Source: Coniochaeta sp. PMI_546
Taxonomy: Eukaryota; Ascomycota; Sordariomycetes; Coniochaetales; Coniochaetaceae
Direction: 5' to 3'
Assembly (NCBI GenBank): GCA_021432605.1
Contig: MU271148.1
Location: forward strand, 2,363,362 to 2,427,361
Length of the DNA stretch: 64,000 bases
The stretch's first letter is position 1; each line of letters opens with the position of its first letter. Below the pieces are notes generated by a model that worked only from the letters and a program-made list of their open reading frames with translations, was not told where the DNA came from and ran no database searches. Shown one piece after another: positions 11,462 to 24,098 of this stretch. A program made the translations under genes and the position numbers.

Positions 11462-14400
11462 CTAGAAGCAGTTCAGGCTGCCCTTCTTCTTCTTCTTGGA
11501 GATGGCGTTCATGCGTTCCTCGAGGTGCGCGCGTGCGATCTCGGCGTCGCGGCGCTTCTTGCGCTCCTCCTCCACCTGGTGCAGGCTCCACCGGTTGTCC
11601 TGCTGCGGCTTTTCCTTGAGTTCCTTGAGCTCGGTCTCGAGATCGTTGGCTCGGCGGCGCCAGGCGTCGCAGTCGGACTTGAGCTTCTTTTGCTGACGCT
11701 CGAGGTCTGTAAGGGCCTCCTCCAGAGTCTGCGTGAGCTGCTTCTCGGCAAAGAGATGCTTCTCGATTGTCCGGATCCGCGCTTCTTGATCCTCTTGAAT
11801 CTGTGAGAAAGCAAGATCCTTGCTGGGTGGCCGGCCCGTAGGCGACGCTGGGTGGCCGGGAACATTGGGTGGCGAAGGAGCCGAAGAGCCAGGCAGGGGT
11901 GGGAGGGGGATAGCTGGCGGCGGGGACGGCAGGGAGGAAACCGAAGCACTCTTGCGCAGAGGAGCTCCATTTGCACCGTTGATGGAGTTGCTACGATGGG
12001 GGCCCTCAGCCTCGAACTTAGCCTGTCGGACGGTCAGCACTGTGTCAGCTCCAGAATTCACTCGGAAGACTTACTTGAAGTGAGGCATATTCCTCCTTGA
12101 TAGTATCCAGCTCGGACTGCAGCCTCTTTCTTGCAGCGTTCGCTTCGTCTAGTTGAGCAGACTTCTCCGACTGCAGTGTCGACAGCCGGTTGTTCGTCAT
12201 TTGCACCTGGTCAAAGTTGTTCTGAAGCTGGTCTTCTAGCTCCTCAACGAGGCGCGAGTTCTTCTTGTTCTTGTTCTCGAGGTCTGTCATCCTCTTTTTC
12301 ACAACAGCAAGTTGCTCGGAGACGGACGATATCGGAGCCTTTTGCGCATTGTCTCCGAGAAGTTCAGCAAGTGTTGCCTTCACCACCTCCAGGTCCTTCA
12401 TGATGGTGTCATTGATGCTCGTCAAGTCGCTCACATGCGTCTGGAGCTCCGCCCTCTTCCTCTGCTCCTGTGCAAGCTCTTGCTGGTCGTTGATCAGATC
12501 CTGGATGCGCTCACTGATCCTCTCGACGCTGACGTCCAAGCCAAGGGCAAACGCAACCTGCGTGGCAACCTTCATCAAGTCTTCTCGGGCTTCAGTGAGC
12601 TCTGCCTCGAGCGCTCTGAGGCTCTCGGCATGCTCAGAAGTGAGGGCAGCCATCTTCGAGTTGTACTCTTGTTCGGCTGCGGCCTTTACTTCATCGAGTT
12701 CCTTGGCATGGTCGGCGTGGATGTCATCTATATCCATATCATGCTTGGCTAGGAGCTCATCAACTTCCTTCGCATGGTTAGCTTGCAGCTCGTCCAGGCT
12801 TGCTTGATGGGTCTTGATGGCCTCCTCGTGGTTGAAGATCTGCGCTTCGAGCTTCTGGACCAGCTCTTTGTGGTTGTCTAACTCCGAGGTAGCCTGGTCG
12901 CGGTCCCGGGTGGCAAACTCGAGCAGAGCTTTTGTCTGGGCATGTTGCTGCTCGACTTCGGAAACCTTCGTAGCGTTGCTGTTGATGATGGCCTTGTACT
13001 CGTCAATCTCGCTCCGCAGGAAGCTAATGAGGTTCTCCTGCTTCGTCTTCTCCTCAGTGCCTTCGCCGGCGCTGACGTCTTCCTCCTCCTTGGACTGGTT
13101 AAGTTGAGCGATCTGGGCCTCTAATTGTGCAATCGTCTTCTTCATTTCAGCCTCGGTGGAGTGCATCGACTCCAAAGCGGCTTGGTGCTTGCTTTCCCAG
13201 CTGATAAGCTCGGCCTCGAGCTCGGCGATCCTGCTGTCACTCGGAGCCTGTTGGGGGAGGTCCGCGGCAGCCGCATCAACCTTTCCATCCTCTGACCGAG
13301 GGGTGTGCTTCATGGCCCCGCGCAACTCCTCGAGCTGCACCTCAAGCTCCTGCTCCCGAGCCGCATGAGCCTCCTGCATATGTTTCAGCTGCTTCTCGTT
13401 CTTCTCTAGCTGTTCTCTCAGGCTCGAGACCACAGCCATGTCCATCGGCGACGCCTTCAAGCTCGACCGTTCCCTGGTGAGTCCAGAAATGATCGTCATC
13501 TTGGTCTCCATCTCTTTCTTGGCGGTAGCGACGTCGGCTTCCAGTTCCTGGATCCTCTCGGACCGAGCGTGGAGCTCGTGCATTGCAGCGTTGAGATTGA
13601 GCTCGAAGTTCTGCATCACATCTGGCTGTCCTTCAAAGTTTTCGGCGGCTATGTTACGAAGGGAGGCAAAGGAGCGGTGGGCTCGATCGATGATCATCAC
13701 GTTCTGGCTGGATTTGCGTCGGATCACCGGGGTGCTGCTGCGTGGTGACGAAGCATCGTTCGTCGCAGCTTGGGCTTTGGCGACTTCTGTCTTGAGCTCC
13801 TCAACGATGTCAAGTGTTTCATGGTGCTTGGCTTCTAATTGAGCGTATTTTTCCGCGAGTTCCCTCTCGGCAGACTCCTTCGCTGCGGCGATTGATTTCA
13901 AGCGATGCAGTTCGGTGGTGAGATCACCGCCGCCCGAGAGATCCTCGGCGGAAACATGGGGGGTGTCCGAGTTTTGGACGGTGCTCTCAGTGTCTGAGGT
14001 GTCCTGTACAGTAGCAGGAGATTCCATAGCCGATGTGAGTTCCGACGAAAGCGAGCGCGATGAGAAGCGTCCGCCATCCTTTGTCTCGCTCGACCTAGCA
14101 TCCGAGAGGATAGATGGTGGTCTTGTATGCGTCTGGGAGGTCACAGACAGCATTGAGTCTCGTTGTCGGCCGGGGTGCTTAGCCTCGTCGACCGCATCTT
14201 GCAGCTCTGCAAGCGCCCGGAGAGCCTCCTCATACTTGGCATGGAGCAGATCGAACTCGCTCAGCGTTGTCTCGTGTTCCACGCGGAGCCCCAGGAGCTC
14301 TTGTGTCACTGTCTCGAGCTTATCCGCCACGAACTTGGATTGAGCGGGACTTGCCGGCTGCTCTAGCACTTCCGGAGCTACCCCAAGGGTCGCTCTGGAA

Positions 14401-16943
14401 GGTTTAGGCGTAGGTCCGGCGGGCGACCCGTCTGTCGCAGGTTCCTGGCCTTCTGCCTCCTCCTCAATGTCTTCCTCGCCACTCTCTGGAATCGGCTCCT
14501 CCTTGTGAGAGAGGCGACTAACATGGCTTTGGCTACGTGAATGGTCTGCGTAACCGCGGCTGTTGCCCCGTCGGTGACCAGCGCCGTTGACCACTTCTGG
14601 TTCCGACTCGGGCTTAACATCTTGCTGAATGTGATCGAGCTCGTACAGCAGAGAGTCCAGCTTACCAAGACTTCGCTGTCGTTCGATCACCTGCTCTAGG
14701 CGGTCGATTTCACGCTGCATCAGCTCAGCATCTTGGTCAGCCTCTGCCAGTCGCTCCTCCAGAGTCGAGATGTAATCTTCGCATGAAGCCTCATTCTCAC
14801 GTACTCGCGCAATCTCCTTGCGCAGCTCCATGATAATGGTGGCATTCTTCTCTTCGCCCGACGTATGACCATCGAGCTTCGACTCCAAATCATGAAGGTA
14901 GTTCTCAGTGCTGGCCTCGCGATCCATAAGCTTCTGCAGGCGTGCCTGGAGTTGAGTGTTGATGGTCTCAGTATAAGCGCATTTGGATTCCTTCTCGAGC
15001 AGTGACGTCTCCGTGCTGGACAGGGTGGCACGAGTACTAGACAGCGACTGTTCCAGGGACTGGATGGTCTTTTCATACTCCAGAACGACCTGCTCAACGG
15101 CCTGGGCGAAGCTGTTTGAACGATTTAACCGCTCCGTTGCCGTGTCGCCCAGGGTATCCTCATGCTGCTGGTTCTCAGAGAATTCATTATCCCTGGCCTT
15201 AGCCATCTCGGCAATCAGTTTCGCATGCCGCTGGCTGAGTGTGGTATAGTTTTCTTGGGAGTCCAGTAACTGGTTCTGCAGCTCGGCCTCCCGCTCGTTC
15301 TGCCGCTCGGACCTCTCGCCTGCCGCATGGGTGCGCCTTTCCCCCCCGCCGCGTTCCGCACTCCGGATCTGCTCACGCAGGAAGGCCACCTCCGCCTTCA
15401 AGCGGTCAATTATGGCCTGCTTGTCCCCCTCTTCTACCTGCTGGATCCGCGGCTTGCTCTGGATTGCTCGGGCCCTCTGCGCATATTGGACGGTGTTGAG
15501 AGTCTCGCTGAGATGGAATTCCGGTGGTGTGACGCAGGCGACCATGTACGTGATTGCATTGCCGCCCAGTGAGTCTTGCAAGAGGCGAGTCAACTTGGAG
15601 TCTCGATAGGAGACGTGCGACCCGGCCTGGCGCGAGGACAGCTGAGAGATGACCTTTCCGAGGGCTGCCAGACCGGCATTGATCGAAATTCCTTCTTTGG
15701 CCCGCTCACCTTGAGCCCCGGTATTCTTGAGACGTTCGCTGCCGGCTAAATCCACGAAATGTAGTTTGCTGTCCGTGGTAACCCATGTTTCGGCCCCCGT
15801 CATGGCCTCTATGGGTACCGAGAAGCGCTTTTCCGGACCCTTGGCTTCCTGCAGCTTATTCTTCCGCTGCACCAGATTGAGACTGAAGACGGCATGAGAT
15901 CGCGACGACCTTGCATTTATAGCTGTCGCATCCGTCTGTCGTAGGGTTGACCCGAAGTTCAGTGCATTCATAAGATCGTCAACAGAATTAATCTCAACCT
16001 GGCGCAAGCCTGTCAAGATGATATTGCCCTTCACGTCTTCGCGAATGGTAACAGTCCCTCGTTCTTGCGCAGGTACGTGGTCGGGAATCAAGAGATCTCG
16101 GAGCTGCTCGTTATAGATCTCGACATATGTCGCCTTCAAACTCCAGGTCTTCTCACCTTTCGAAGAAGCGGACGGGGCTTGCATCGAGTATCGCGATGGT
16201 GCACGTAATTGCGACATAGAGCTGCGATTCGGATTTCCTTTGGGACCTTCGAGTTTCTCGAAAAGCGCATTTGCCGCGCGTGGAATGACACCTGAGCAAC
16301 GATGTTAGCTTGCACAACATTTCGCAGCGAGAGACCGCTGGAGATGCGCTCGGAAAATAGTGTTATGCATACCCATAACTTCCATGTCACCCTGCTCGTC
16401 GGGGCCGGATGTACCCATTGTGTACGACTTGCCAGCCCCGGACTGGCCGTACGCAAGAAGCGAGACATTGTATCCTTGTGTAAAAGCGTTCACACTATCA
16501 CTCAAGTATTCCCATATACCCTCTTGTGTGACATCGGGACCAAAGACGCGATCAAACACGAACAGTTTCCTTCCTTGCGGCGAGTCGATGACTAAATTCG
16601 TGTTGGACGTGACTTGGACCATCGGACGCTGGAATCGCTGCGGTATGAGATCGTAGCCAGGGTCGGTAGGCTGCAGCGGAGGCCGGACCCGGACAGCTGT
16701 GTTATGGGCAGAATTTGGTTAGGAAACCCGGGTTCGAGCCAGGCAAGCGACAGATGATTGATTGTAGGGCAGTTTGCACTTACCAACTCTGACGGCAGTG
16801 CGTCCATCTTCGTCCGAGGCTCTGCTTCCACCACCTGCCTTGCTACTCATGCTCATCCGACTGCTGCTCCTCGGCGCGGGCCTGACCATGGCGCTCAAAG
16901 GTCGCGGAGGCAGGTTCCCCGGCGATGTTGGTGGACTTGCCAT
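11462..16943 (-). CDS. Kinesin motor protein, probably kinesin-4 class, long coiled coil
   Basis: Plus-end microtubule motor. Three introns (16697-16783, 16292-16372, 12023-12074) are removed in frame, giving 1753 residues. After a disordered Ser/Pro/Arg leader the motor starts at VRVRPPLQP (about 55). P-loop GQSGAGKS has Lys143, switch I is NARSSRSHAVF and switch II DLAGSERLKNT. The neck is followed by about 1100 residues of Glu/Lys/Leu-rich coiled coil broken by a Ser/Pro hinge, then a Pro-rich patch and a final coiled coil ending in five lysines and SLNCF. The SLLAYGQSGAGKSYTMG form of the P-loop and the long coil fit the kinesin-4/KIF21 type rather than Kip2, BimC or Unc104, and there is no FHA or PH domain. 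Class assignment is inference; the motor identity is certain. Confidence 0.93.
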
Positions 16944-19900
16944 GGTAGGCGAGAAAAGGGGCGGACCCGATGAGCTTTAAACCGATCTGCGCCTGTCTTT
17001 TAAGTGGCCACGCCCAGCCGAGATGCCCCAAAACCAAGACACGACGGAGCGGCGCGGTTGAAATGCGGGAAATCGTAAACTAAAACTGCCCCGCGAAAGG
17101 GTTTAGGCTGGTCCCATAAACACCATAGGCGTCATGTGGAAAGGGTCCCAAACGTGTGCAAAGGCTGCAGGATGGCGATGGCTTTGTCGCGCGGGTATTT
17201 CTTGGAAAATGCTGACTCGACTCGGTTGAGTTTGGGATTTGGCTTGTTTATTTGATTGAGGCGAGTCGACGACCGGGGTCTGAAATTAGGGACGCGTTCC
17301 CCTGAAGCAAGCGGATAGGCCGACTTTTAAGAGGACCCGTTAATGCCGTATTGGGTCACGATAGTTGATCTGTCAGGACTGGGGGGGTTCTATGGCTCGC
17401 GCGCGCGATGCAAACAAAATGACGTGTAAACAGCCCGGCCGACAAATGAAGCATAAAAGGTGAAGATGAGTATGTGAAGATTAGGAGATGATAGAGATGG
17501 GCTGAGCAGCGAAGAATGAGTAAAAAAAGAGAGACAGGGCAGCACAGGACATCCAGAAGTAGGGGTCCGTGTGGAAGGAGCGACTTTCTCTTTTCGCAAA
17601 AGCAAACAAGGGACCTCCCTGGTGTTCAGGCCACCACCCACTAGCACGGTCCAGGCGTCAGTGAATTCGAAGGAAGGACCACAGTGACCAGTCGTGCCTT
17701 CCTGGTGGTGGAAAGGTACTGCAAGGTGACATCGCCTGTGTGATGGCTACATAGTACAAAGTGGTACTACCTGGATTATCTCCTCGGCTTCTCATTGAAG
17801 CTTCTCACTTGTCTTTTTTTCCCGTCCTTTATTCACTTTCAACGATATCTCGACGAACCTCAGGATTCTCATTGATTTTACCAAGTAAAGGTTACTTGGA
17901 TAGATCGACCAACCAATAAGATCAATGCACCTCCTGCCCTTGCTTAGCTTCCGGATTCAGGGGGGGGCTTCATCTTGTGGAATGGCACCAGTTGTTGGAA
18001 GCTTAGGAGAAAATCATCTGCAGGCACAAAAGCTTCCCCGATTGTGAAATGAAAAGGTGCAGCTCAAGAGGTCCAATAAGACAGCCGCCCGGTATTGACT
18101 TGACCGTTGCCACCACTGCCACCACACCCTCTTCTACGCGGTTGCAAAAATCACACTTCGAGTTGCACAATCGTCGGAAGTACCCGCAGTGTACCTTGGA
18201 GCTTGGAGCTTTGATCTGGGCACAACAGGGGCCCAACATCGAAGATGATCAACGGTCAGCCGTTGTCAACAGCTAGCTAACAGTATCACGGACAATGCAC
18301 GTGTCGCTTGAGACAGTCCAAAAGACGGACGATGCAGAATGGAGTGGAATAACTCGATAAAGATGAGTTTCTTTTTCAGCGGAAGAACTTGGCAGGGGAT
18401 AGAGTCGACTCGCCCTGCCCAATTAGGGACGCTCTCACCCAGATCACGGTATCACGAAGCAAAAGCAAAGCGTGAACCAAAGAAAGAAGGTTGTCCCGGA
18501 CCAACAACGTTCCAGCTTGTAAGCATTCTTGCCTCTGGGCATCTCTCCAGAACCTGTCTGATATCGGCGCTGACTTGGGGAGAGCCCAGCCATCCCAATT
18601 AGACTTTCTAGGCGCATCAGTAAGTACCAAGTGAACCGCCATTCTGGGGGCCCTCAACCGCCGGATGCGGAAGCTTGCGAAGAGGTGATGAGGACGGATT
18701 TGGCGAATGAAGCTTATCGTATCTGCAAACATGGGTTCCTTTTTCGAAGTCGCGTAGCGTGACGGCAGTCGATGCTTATCGTAGCGATTGGCGGGAACGG
18801 GACGAAAAAAGCCACTCCATCACGCCGACTCTATGTAGGTATTGTCGAGCTCATCCCGCATGCAAGTGACGCAAAGTCGCAACAACGCAACGCAGCACAG
18901 CATTTCAAATGCTACGACCAGCAGCTGACCACCTGCAGTAGGCAATTGTGCTACCAAGTCAAGGATCGCCTGATTTGTATCAAAGGCTGCGCTTGGCAGG
19001 CTAATATATTGGCACAGCGACCACGGACGGCATCGTCATAAGATTCCCGCTGTTTCTTGAACGTCCGGTGCCACAAATAGCTGCCACAGATAGCGCATGG
19101 CAATACGTACTGCTTGGCCGGGGCTGTTCTCCTCTCCGCAATGCGCATGAACACGCCTCATAGAACAAACATGGAAGCCCTGCATAGAATCAATAAGATC
19201 GATGCTCGTTCTGAAACTTCCGATGCACAGTCTGCCAACCTCACCGGTGGCTGAGGATTTCTAGTCTGCCTCACATGAGCCACATCAACGCTGAAACATG
19301 GATCCTCCATGTATGTAGTTGATCTGGCCAAAAGATCGCCGGGTGCGTTGTTCCAGACTAGAATCAGATCTCTTGAAGAATTCCACTTTGTTGAATATTG
19401 TCTATTCCCCCGTATCATCATGTCTCCGTGCTTACTACACATGTGGACTTCTTACCTAGTTGATCAGGCCTAGTAAATCACGAATTCAAGCCAACCATGA
19501 GTATTGTCAGATCCCCTAAACGATCATGAAGCCTGAGAAATCCCTCAAATAACATCAAATACTCAACTAGTGAGACCATTCCCTGGCCGAACTACATATA
19601 TCGAGGCACAGAACAGGAGGGGGAGATTCTTGGCTTGCAGTAGCCAACCGTTGAGAAGCGGACATCAAAGCGTTGAATAACCCTGATTTTAACCGCGGTC
19701 TGCCACGTTCCAGCCACAACAGGCCTGAGTAACTGGGGCGCTAGGCTGTAGTTCTAGGGTTGAAGGTCGTGTCCGTCCGCCTCGTGCTGCTCTGAAGTGG
19801 TGGGGAAATTCATAACGGCTTCGAATTCCTGTTCGAGGGCTCCGTAAACCTGATGGTAGATGCCCTCTCATAGGTTCACCAGAGCACACATCCGGCGGGT

Positions 19901-21549
19901 GAGGATAGGGCTATGTTTGTCTTTGACAACAAGCTGCCGCCTTCAGCAAGCTAACGCTGTACGCCATGACATTTTGTTGGCATATCGTTGGACACTCAGC
20001 CCGTCTTTCATGCGCTAGGCAGAACGACACGTCCTTATGGAGAGAGTTCGCAACACACATGATGGTTGCACTCGTCAACCTAAATCATTCCTTGCACATT
20101 GATTTTTTGACAGAGAGCGTCCTTCAACCCAGGTCTAGAACCAGACATGAACAGCGTGAAGCTATAAGCAAACACTAGTTCGCGAGTAACATTCCACAGA
20201 CTCTGGTATAAGATCAAGAGCTCGGTTGGCACCACCATGCAGACATGTCCCCGCAAAGCCTGTCTAACGACTCCGAGTCCCGCTCCGTTCCGGATATCAA
20301 GCCTTTCTGGAACACATAAACGGGTAGCCACGAGGCCAACAAGACCTATCCCGTTCTGCCATCGCTCATGTTCCCCGCACTCGCGGAAGCGGCCTTGAGA
20401 CCACTCGCCGGCCTCAGCCTACGTCAACGAGCCGTTGTTGCATGTAATCCGACCTAATACCTGCAATGGCGGTAAAGGAAACAGCACACCTTGGTCTCTT
20501 CATCCGCATCCTAATCGGGACAAGCATGTTCGACGGACAACTTAGTTCGTGATGCACATGTCCATCAATCAGAGGAGTTCGTCCGACACACCACCGCTCT
20601 GCACGCCATTTTGCACTCGGCCGGCTCACGGACTTGATAACCCCACCCCAAATCAACCCCCTCGAAATCAATCTCCGAGCATCTACTCCTGCTTTCTGTA
20701 AGCAGGCGCTGGCGCTTCACATGATGCCCGCATAACAGCGTCGCAAGGTGGTGGGCATCCTCTGCAGCAGGACCGACATCACGGACCTCGTAGATTTTGT
20801 GGCAGGGGCGGTGATTGGCCCAGTCTTAGAAACCCTCCGGGCCGTGCGCGACGCTATCCTACGGGGGGCGACGGGCGGTGGGAAAACAATCCTGACATCG
20901 TCAGCTCGCCTCGGAAGCCGGAGAAGGGTATTTGAAGCAGTGGCGCGTGGCGTTGATTGGGCGGATGTTTCAAACTGGCTGCGTGGGGATAATCGTCCGA
21001 ACTTTTCTCAACGTGCATCGGGGGGCTGCTGCGATGGCACGGACGTGGTGGTGAGAGATGAGGATCATCCGCTGCGACAAAAATCCTTCGGTTGTCGCTG
21101 GTGGTCCATTGTGTCCATTGTGACCAAAAAGGCGCCTTTGATTCAAGTGCCGGAGCGGAAAAGCGGAAGAGCAGAACGTTACATGTAAGATATTCGGAGC
21201 GACGCCTGTTGACCATTCCTGATCCGTAAAATGCATGAAGGAAGGACATTAAGTGTGAGAGTATCTCAAGGAAGTTTAGCCCAAGCCGCCGGAGCTGGGA
21301 CGGTCACGTGAGGACGCGCCACCATTTCCAAAGATTGTCGAAACTTGGCGCGATGACGCGGGTTCGAGTTTCTGGGTCGCAACCAGTCCAATTGAGTTCA
21401 GTTTCACTTCAGCCGCAGCCTTGTCATTGCGATGGCGATAACCCTGTAGCTGTGCCTTTTCAACTTATATAGACCTCATCTATGCTATAGCTTCTCAGAC
21501 TGCCCTACGCATCCCATCTCATAGACCAACGTGACCGAGTCTCGTCATA
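16944..21549. other. 4.6 kb gene-poor region between kinesin and EME1
   Basis: The longest empty stretch in the window. Six-frame reading shows only short or GTG-initiated frames with no family resemblance. GC is not depressed, so it is not an obvious RIP-degraded AT island, and I found no terminal repeats. It must hold two divergent promoters (kinesin at the left edge, EME1 at the right). A long non-coding RNA or an unrecognised multi-exon gene cannot be excluded. Confidence 0.45.
21465..21472 (+). promoter_or_regulatory. TATA-like element upstream of EME1
   Basis: TTATATAG, 77 bp before the EME1 start codon. Position fits a core promoter; no other support. Confidence 0.35.
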
Positions 21550-23676
21550 ATGGCACCCGACATCATCAGCTTGCTCTCCAGTCCGGAACCAGAACCAGTA
21601 CCGTCGAAACAACCTGCAAGGACCAGCCACACGTTCGAAGGACCGGGACGAGGAGTTGCCAAGCAAGCAAGTCACTTATCATATGAGACTGTTGATTGCA
21701 TCCCCGAGTCTTCTGGCCCCGGACCGTCAGGCCAGCAAGATGACTGGTGGTTATCCTCCGATGACTTCGACATCACCGGTGATCTCAAAGGCGGTGAGGA
21801 CGACGACGACAAACTGTTTGTGGACGATCGGCCAAGTAAGAGACGGAGGGTGTCCAATAGCCCCATCAACTCGCCCGTGTCCGGCAGGGCGACCGGCAAG
21901 TTGGCCATACCTGCCGCCTCCAAGAGCGGGACAGCTTCCCGTCCAATTGCGCCACAGTCACCACCTCAGCAATCCAAGCGAGCTGCTCCGGTCGATCTCA
22001 TTGATCTATCTAGCACACCGTCTGTACCGGCACGGCAAACTACGGTAACAAGCAAGACTGATGCGTTAGACGGGGCGATGAGCGACTCCAGCATCTCGTC
22101 AAATCCCTTCAGCTCATCTCCGCCACGGAGAAAGACCAAGAACACAACTGTAGTGGAGCCTGGCAGGAAGAAGGCGGAAAAGCCGCTCCCTGATGCCCAT
22201 CCATGGTTTTCGCCCAAGAAATCTGCCGCCTGGGATCCCATATCAAGCTCTGCCCCGGCGTCAAACGGCGCTCGCAGTAGCCCGCCTGCTCGAACGTTGC
22301 AGCGGAGCCGGTCAGATGTTATTGTGCTTGATGATTCGGACCTTGGTATAGGCTCCGGTGGTTCCTCGGATGAGGAGTTTCCCGACGATTTGAGCAAGAT
22401 CAAGGCCATGAAGATGAAGCAGAGACCGAAACCGCCACTTCGGAAGTCAACATCCGCAAGCTCCAAGTCAGCTTCACCAAAATCAAGGGCCAACGCTGCA
22501 CCGAAGAGGACCGCAGAGGAGAGAGAGCGAGAAAAAGAGCAGAAGAAGCTTGAAAGAGAGCTCGCCAAAGCAGAAGCCAAGAAAGAGAAGGAAGCAGCCA
22601 AAGAGCAACGCGCCAACGAGAAGAAGCAGGCCGCCGCACTCGCAGAAGTCAACAAGATCCGCACAGACAAGAAAGTCTCGACCCCGGAGATGCTCGTCGA
22701 CCTCCCCCAGTCTCTGCCCGACACCACCAAGCTCCAGGCCGAGACCCTCCTCCGCGACCTCCAAGTCGACTTCCACCCCTGGTCCAGCCCGGTCGAGAAC
22801 GTGGTCAAGTGGCGGCGCAAAGTCCGCGCCCGCTACAACGAAGACCTCGGCCACTGGGAGCCCGTCCCCATGCTCATCGAGCCCGAGAAGCACGCCATGG
22901 CCATCGTCACGGCCGCGCAGTTCGTCGACCTCGTCCTAGCAGGCCAGCCGGGCAGCGACACCGCCGCCGAAACCCTGGACGCCCACATCACCCGCATGAA
23001 GCGCCATTTCCCCGCCCACACGCTGGTCTATCTGATCGAGGGCCTCAACCCCTGGCTGCGGCGCAACCGCACCGTCCGAGACAGACAATTCCAGGCCGCG
23101 GTCCGCAGCGTTCTCCCTCAACCGGAAGGCGAGAGCACCGCCTCTGGCAGCGCCGCCCCCCCTCGCAGACGCAAGGCACCAGCCAAACAACCTGCCGTCT
23201 ACGTGGACGAGGACCTCATCGAAGACGCCCTCCTGGCCCTGCAGGTCCGAGACAAGGTCCTGATCCACCACACCGGTCTGCCGCTGGAAACAGCGAGGCA
23301 GATCGCGATCTTCACGCAGCATCTGTCGACGCTTCCGTACAGGAAGATCAAGGACAAGATCAACGAGACCTCGGCCGGGTTCTGCATGGATGCCGGCCAG
23401 GTGCGGGCCGGCGACGGGCCGGCGGACACGTACGTGCGGATGCTGCAGGAGATCACCCGCGTGACAGCCCCGATCGCGTACGGGATCATGCTGGAGTTTC
23501 CCAGTGTCGGGGCGCTGGTGAAGGGGCTTGAGGAAGGGGGCCCGTTGAGGCTTGAGGATGTGAGGAAGTGCGCTGACAAGGAGGGGACGCTGGGGGAGAG
23601 GAGGGTCGGACAGGCTGTTAGTCGGAGGATCTGGAAGGTCTTCACCGGGAAGGATGAGAGTAGTATGGATGTTTAG
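21550..23676 (+). CDS. EME1: Structure-specific endonuclease subunit EME1
   Basis: Non-catalytic partner of Mus81 in the nuclease that cuts replication forks, D-loops and nicked Holliday junctions. Uninterrupted 708-residue ORF with a typical fungal EME1 opening, MAPDIISLLSSP. The N-terminal half is disordered and basic/acidic, with a charged coiled stretch (EREREKEQKKLERELAKAE, about 320-365). The C-terminal half is the ERCC4-like nuclease fold (PDTTKLQAETLLRDLQVDF; AMAIVTAAQFVDLVLAG; HTLVYLIEGLNPWLRR) followed by an (HhH)2-type domain. As expected for EME1 it lacks the ERKxxxD active site of Mus81. Three SUMO-interaction-like motifs are visible (IISLL at 5, VDLIDL at 148, DVIVLDD at 256). 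Start supported by a TATA-like element 77 bp upstream. Confidence 0.9.
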   Translation: MAPDIISLLSSPEPEPVPSKQPARTSHTFEGPGRGVAKQASHLSYETVDCIPESSGPGPSGQQDDWWLSSDDFDITGDLKGGEDDDDKLFVDDRPSKRRRVSNSPINSPVSGRATGKLAIPAASKSGTASRPIAPQSPPQQSKRAAPVDLIDLSSTPSVPARQTTVTSKTDALDGAMSDSSISSNPFSSSPPRRKTKNTTVVEPGRKKAEKPLPDAHPWFSPKKSAAWDPISSSAPASNGARSSPPARTLQRSRSDVIVLDDSDLGIGSGGSSDEEFPDDLSKIKAMKMKQRPKPPLRKSTSASSKSASPKSRANAAPKRTAEEREREKEQKKLERELAKAEAKKEKEAAKEQRANEKKQAAALAEVNKIRTDKKVSTPEMLVDLPQSLPDTTKLQAETLLRDLQVDFHPWSSPVENVVKWRRKVRARYNEDLGHWEPVPMLIEPEKHAMAIVTAAQFVDLVLAGQPGSDTAAETLDAHITRMKRHFPAHTLVYLIEGLNPWLRRNRTVRDRQFQAAVRSVLPQPEGESTASGSAAPPRRRKAPAKQPAVYVDEDLIEDALLALQVRDKVLIHHTGLPLETARQIAIFTQHLSTLPYRKIKDKINETSAGFCMDAGQVRAGDGPADTYVRMLQEITRVTAPIAYGIMLEFPSVGALVKGLEEGGPLRLEDVRKCADKEGTLGERRVGQAVSRRIWKVFTGKDESSMDV

Positions 23677-24098
23677 GTATATCTTTTTCTCTTCGGGATC
23701 GTCTCTTGGTATTCAAGGCATTGATAGCGCGGCGATTATGTTATGGGAAAGTAATCGTGTGAATTGCATCTATTACTAACGCCTGTGGCCTTGCCGCTCA
23801 CGCTTCTTGATGCTATCTATGTCTAAAAACACAGGCTGCCTCTCGTCTATGTGAGATGGGACCACATCATTGCTAATCCGCAACACTTGTCCCCCTCGTG
23901 AGCGAAGCGCAATAATCCTCTCTCGATTTGATGCAGTTTCCATCCACCCCTAAAAGAGCTCTGCACAGTTCCGCGTGCCGCACGACCTTCAAATCCTCCA
24001 CATCTCTCGTGTGCAAGCCATGGCAAAACCCCCAAACACCTCCCCTTTGCAACCGCGGAGCACACTCATGACAGTCACTTCCGCCTGTGCTCTTGAAT
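23677..24098. other. Convergent intergenic region
   Basis: Between the 3' ends of EME1 (+) and the PARP-E2 gene (-). Presumed 3' UTRs; nothing else seen. Confidence 0.6.

Noticed and set aside
12265-12807. Ser/Cys-rich frame antisense to the kinesin coiled coil
   Set aside because: Reverse complement of Glu/Lys/Leu codons; a typical coiled-coil shadow.
16725-16750. GGGTTCGAGCC resembling a Pol III box B
   Set aside because: Lies inside kinesin intron 1 with no cloverleaf and no T-run terminator.
20440-20456. GCATGTAATCCGACC shared with 63982-63996 at the window end
   Set aside because: A 15-nt identity without flanking similarity is within chance for 64 kb compared with itself.
20748-21188. 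147-codon frame containing a GATGGGKT Walker-A-like string
   Set aside because: It begins with GTG, not ATG, has no second ATPase motif or fold resemblance, and lies in gene-free DNA; the P-loop match is probably chance.
21966-22820. 284-codon frame antisense to EME1
   Set aside because: Ser/Leu/Phe-rich mirror of the EME1 low-complexity region; no ATG-context or family support.
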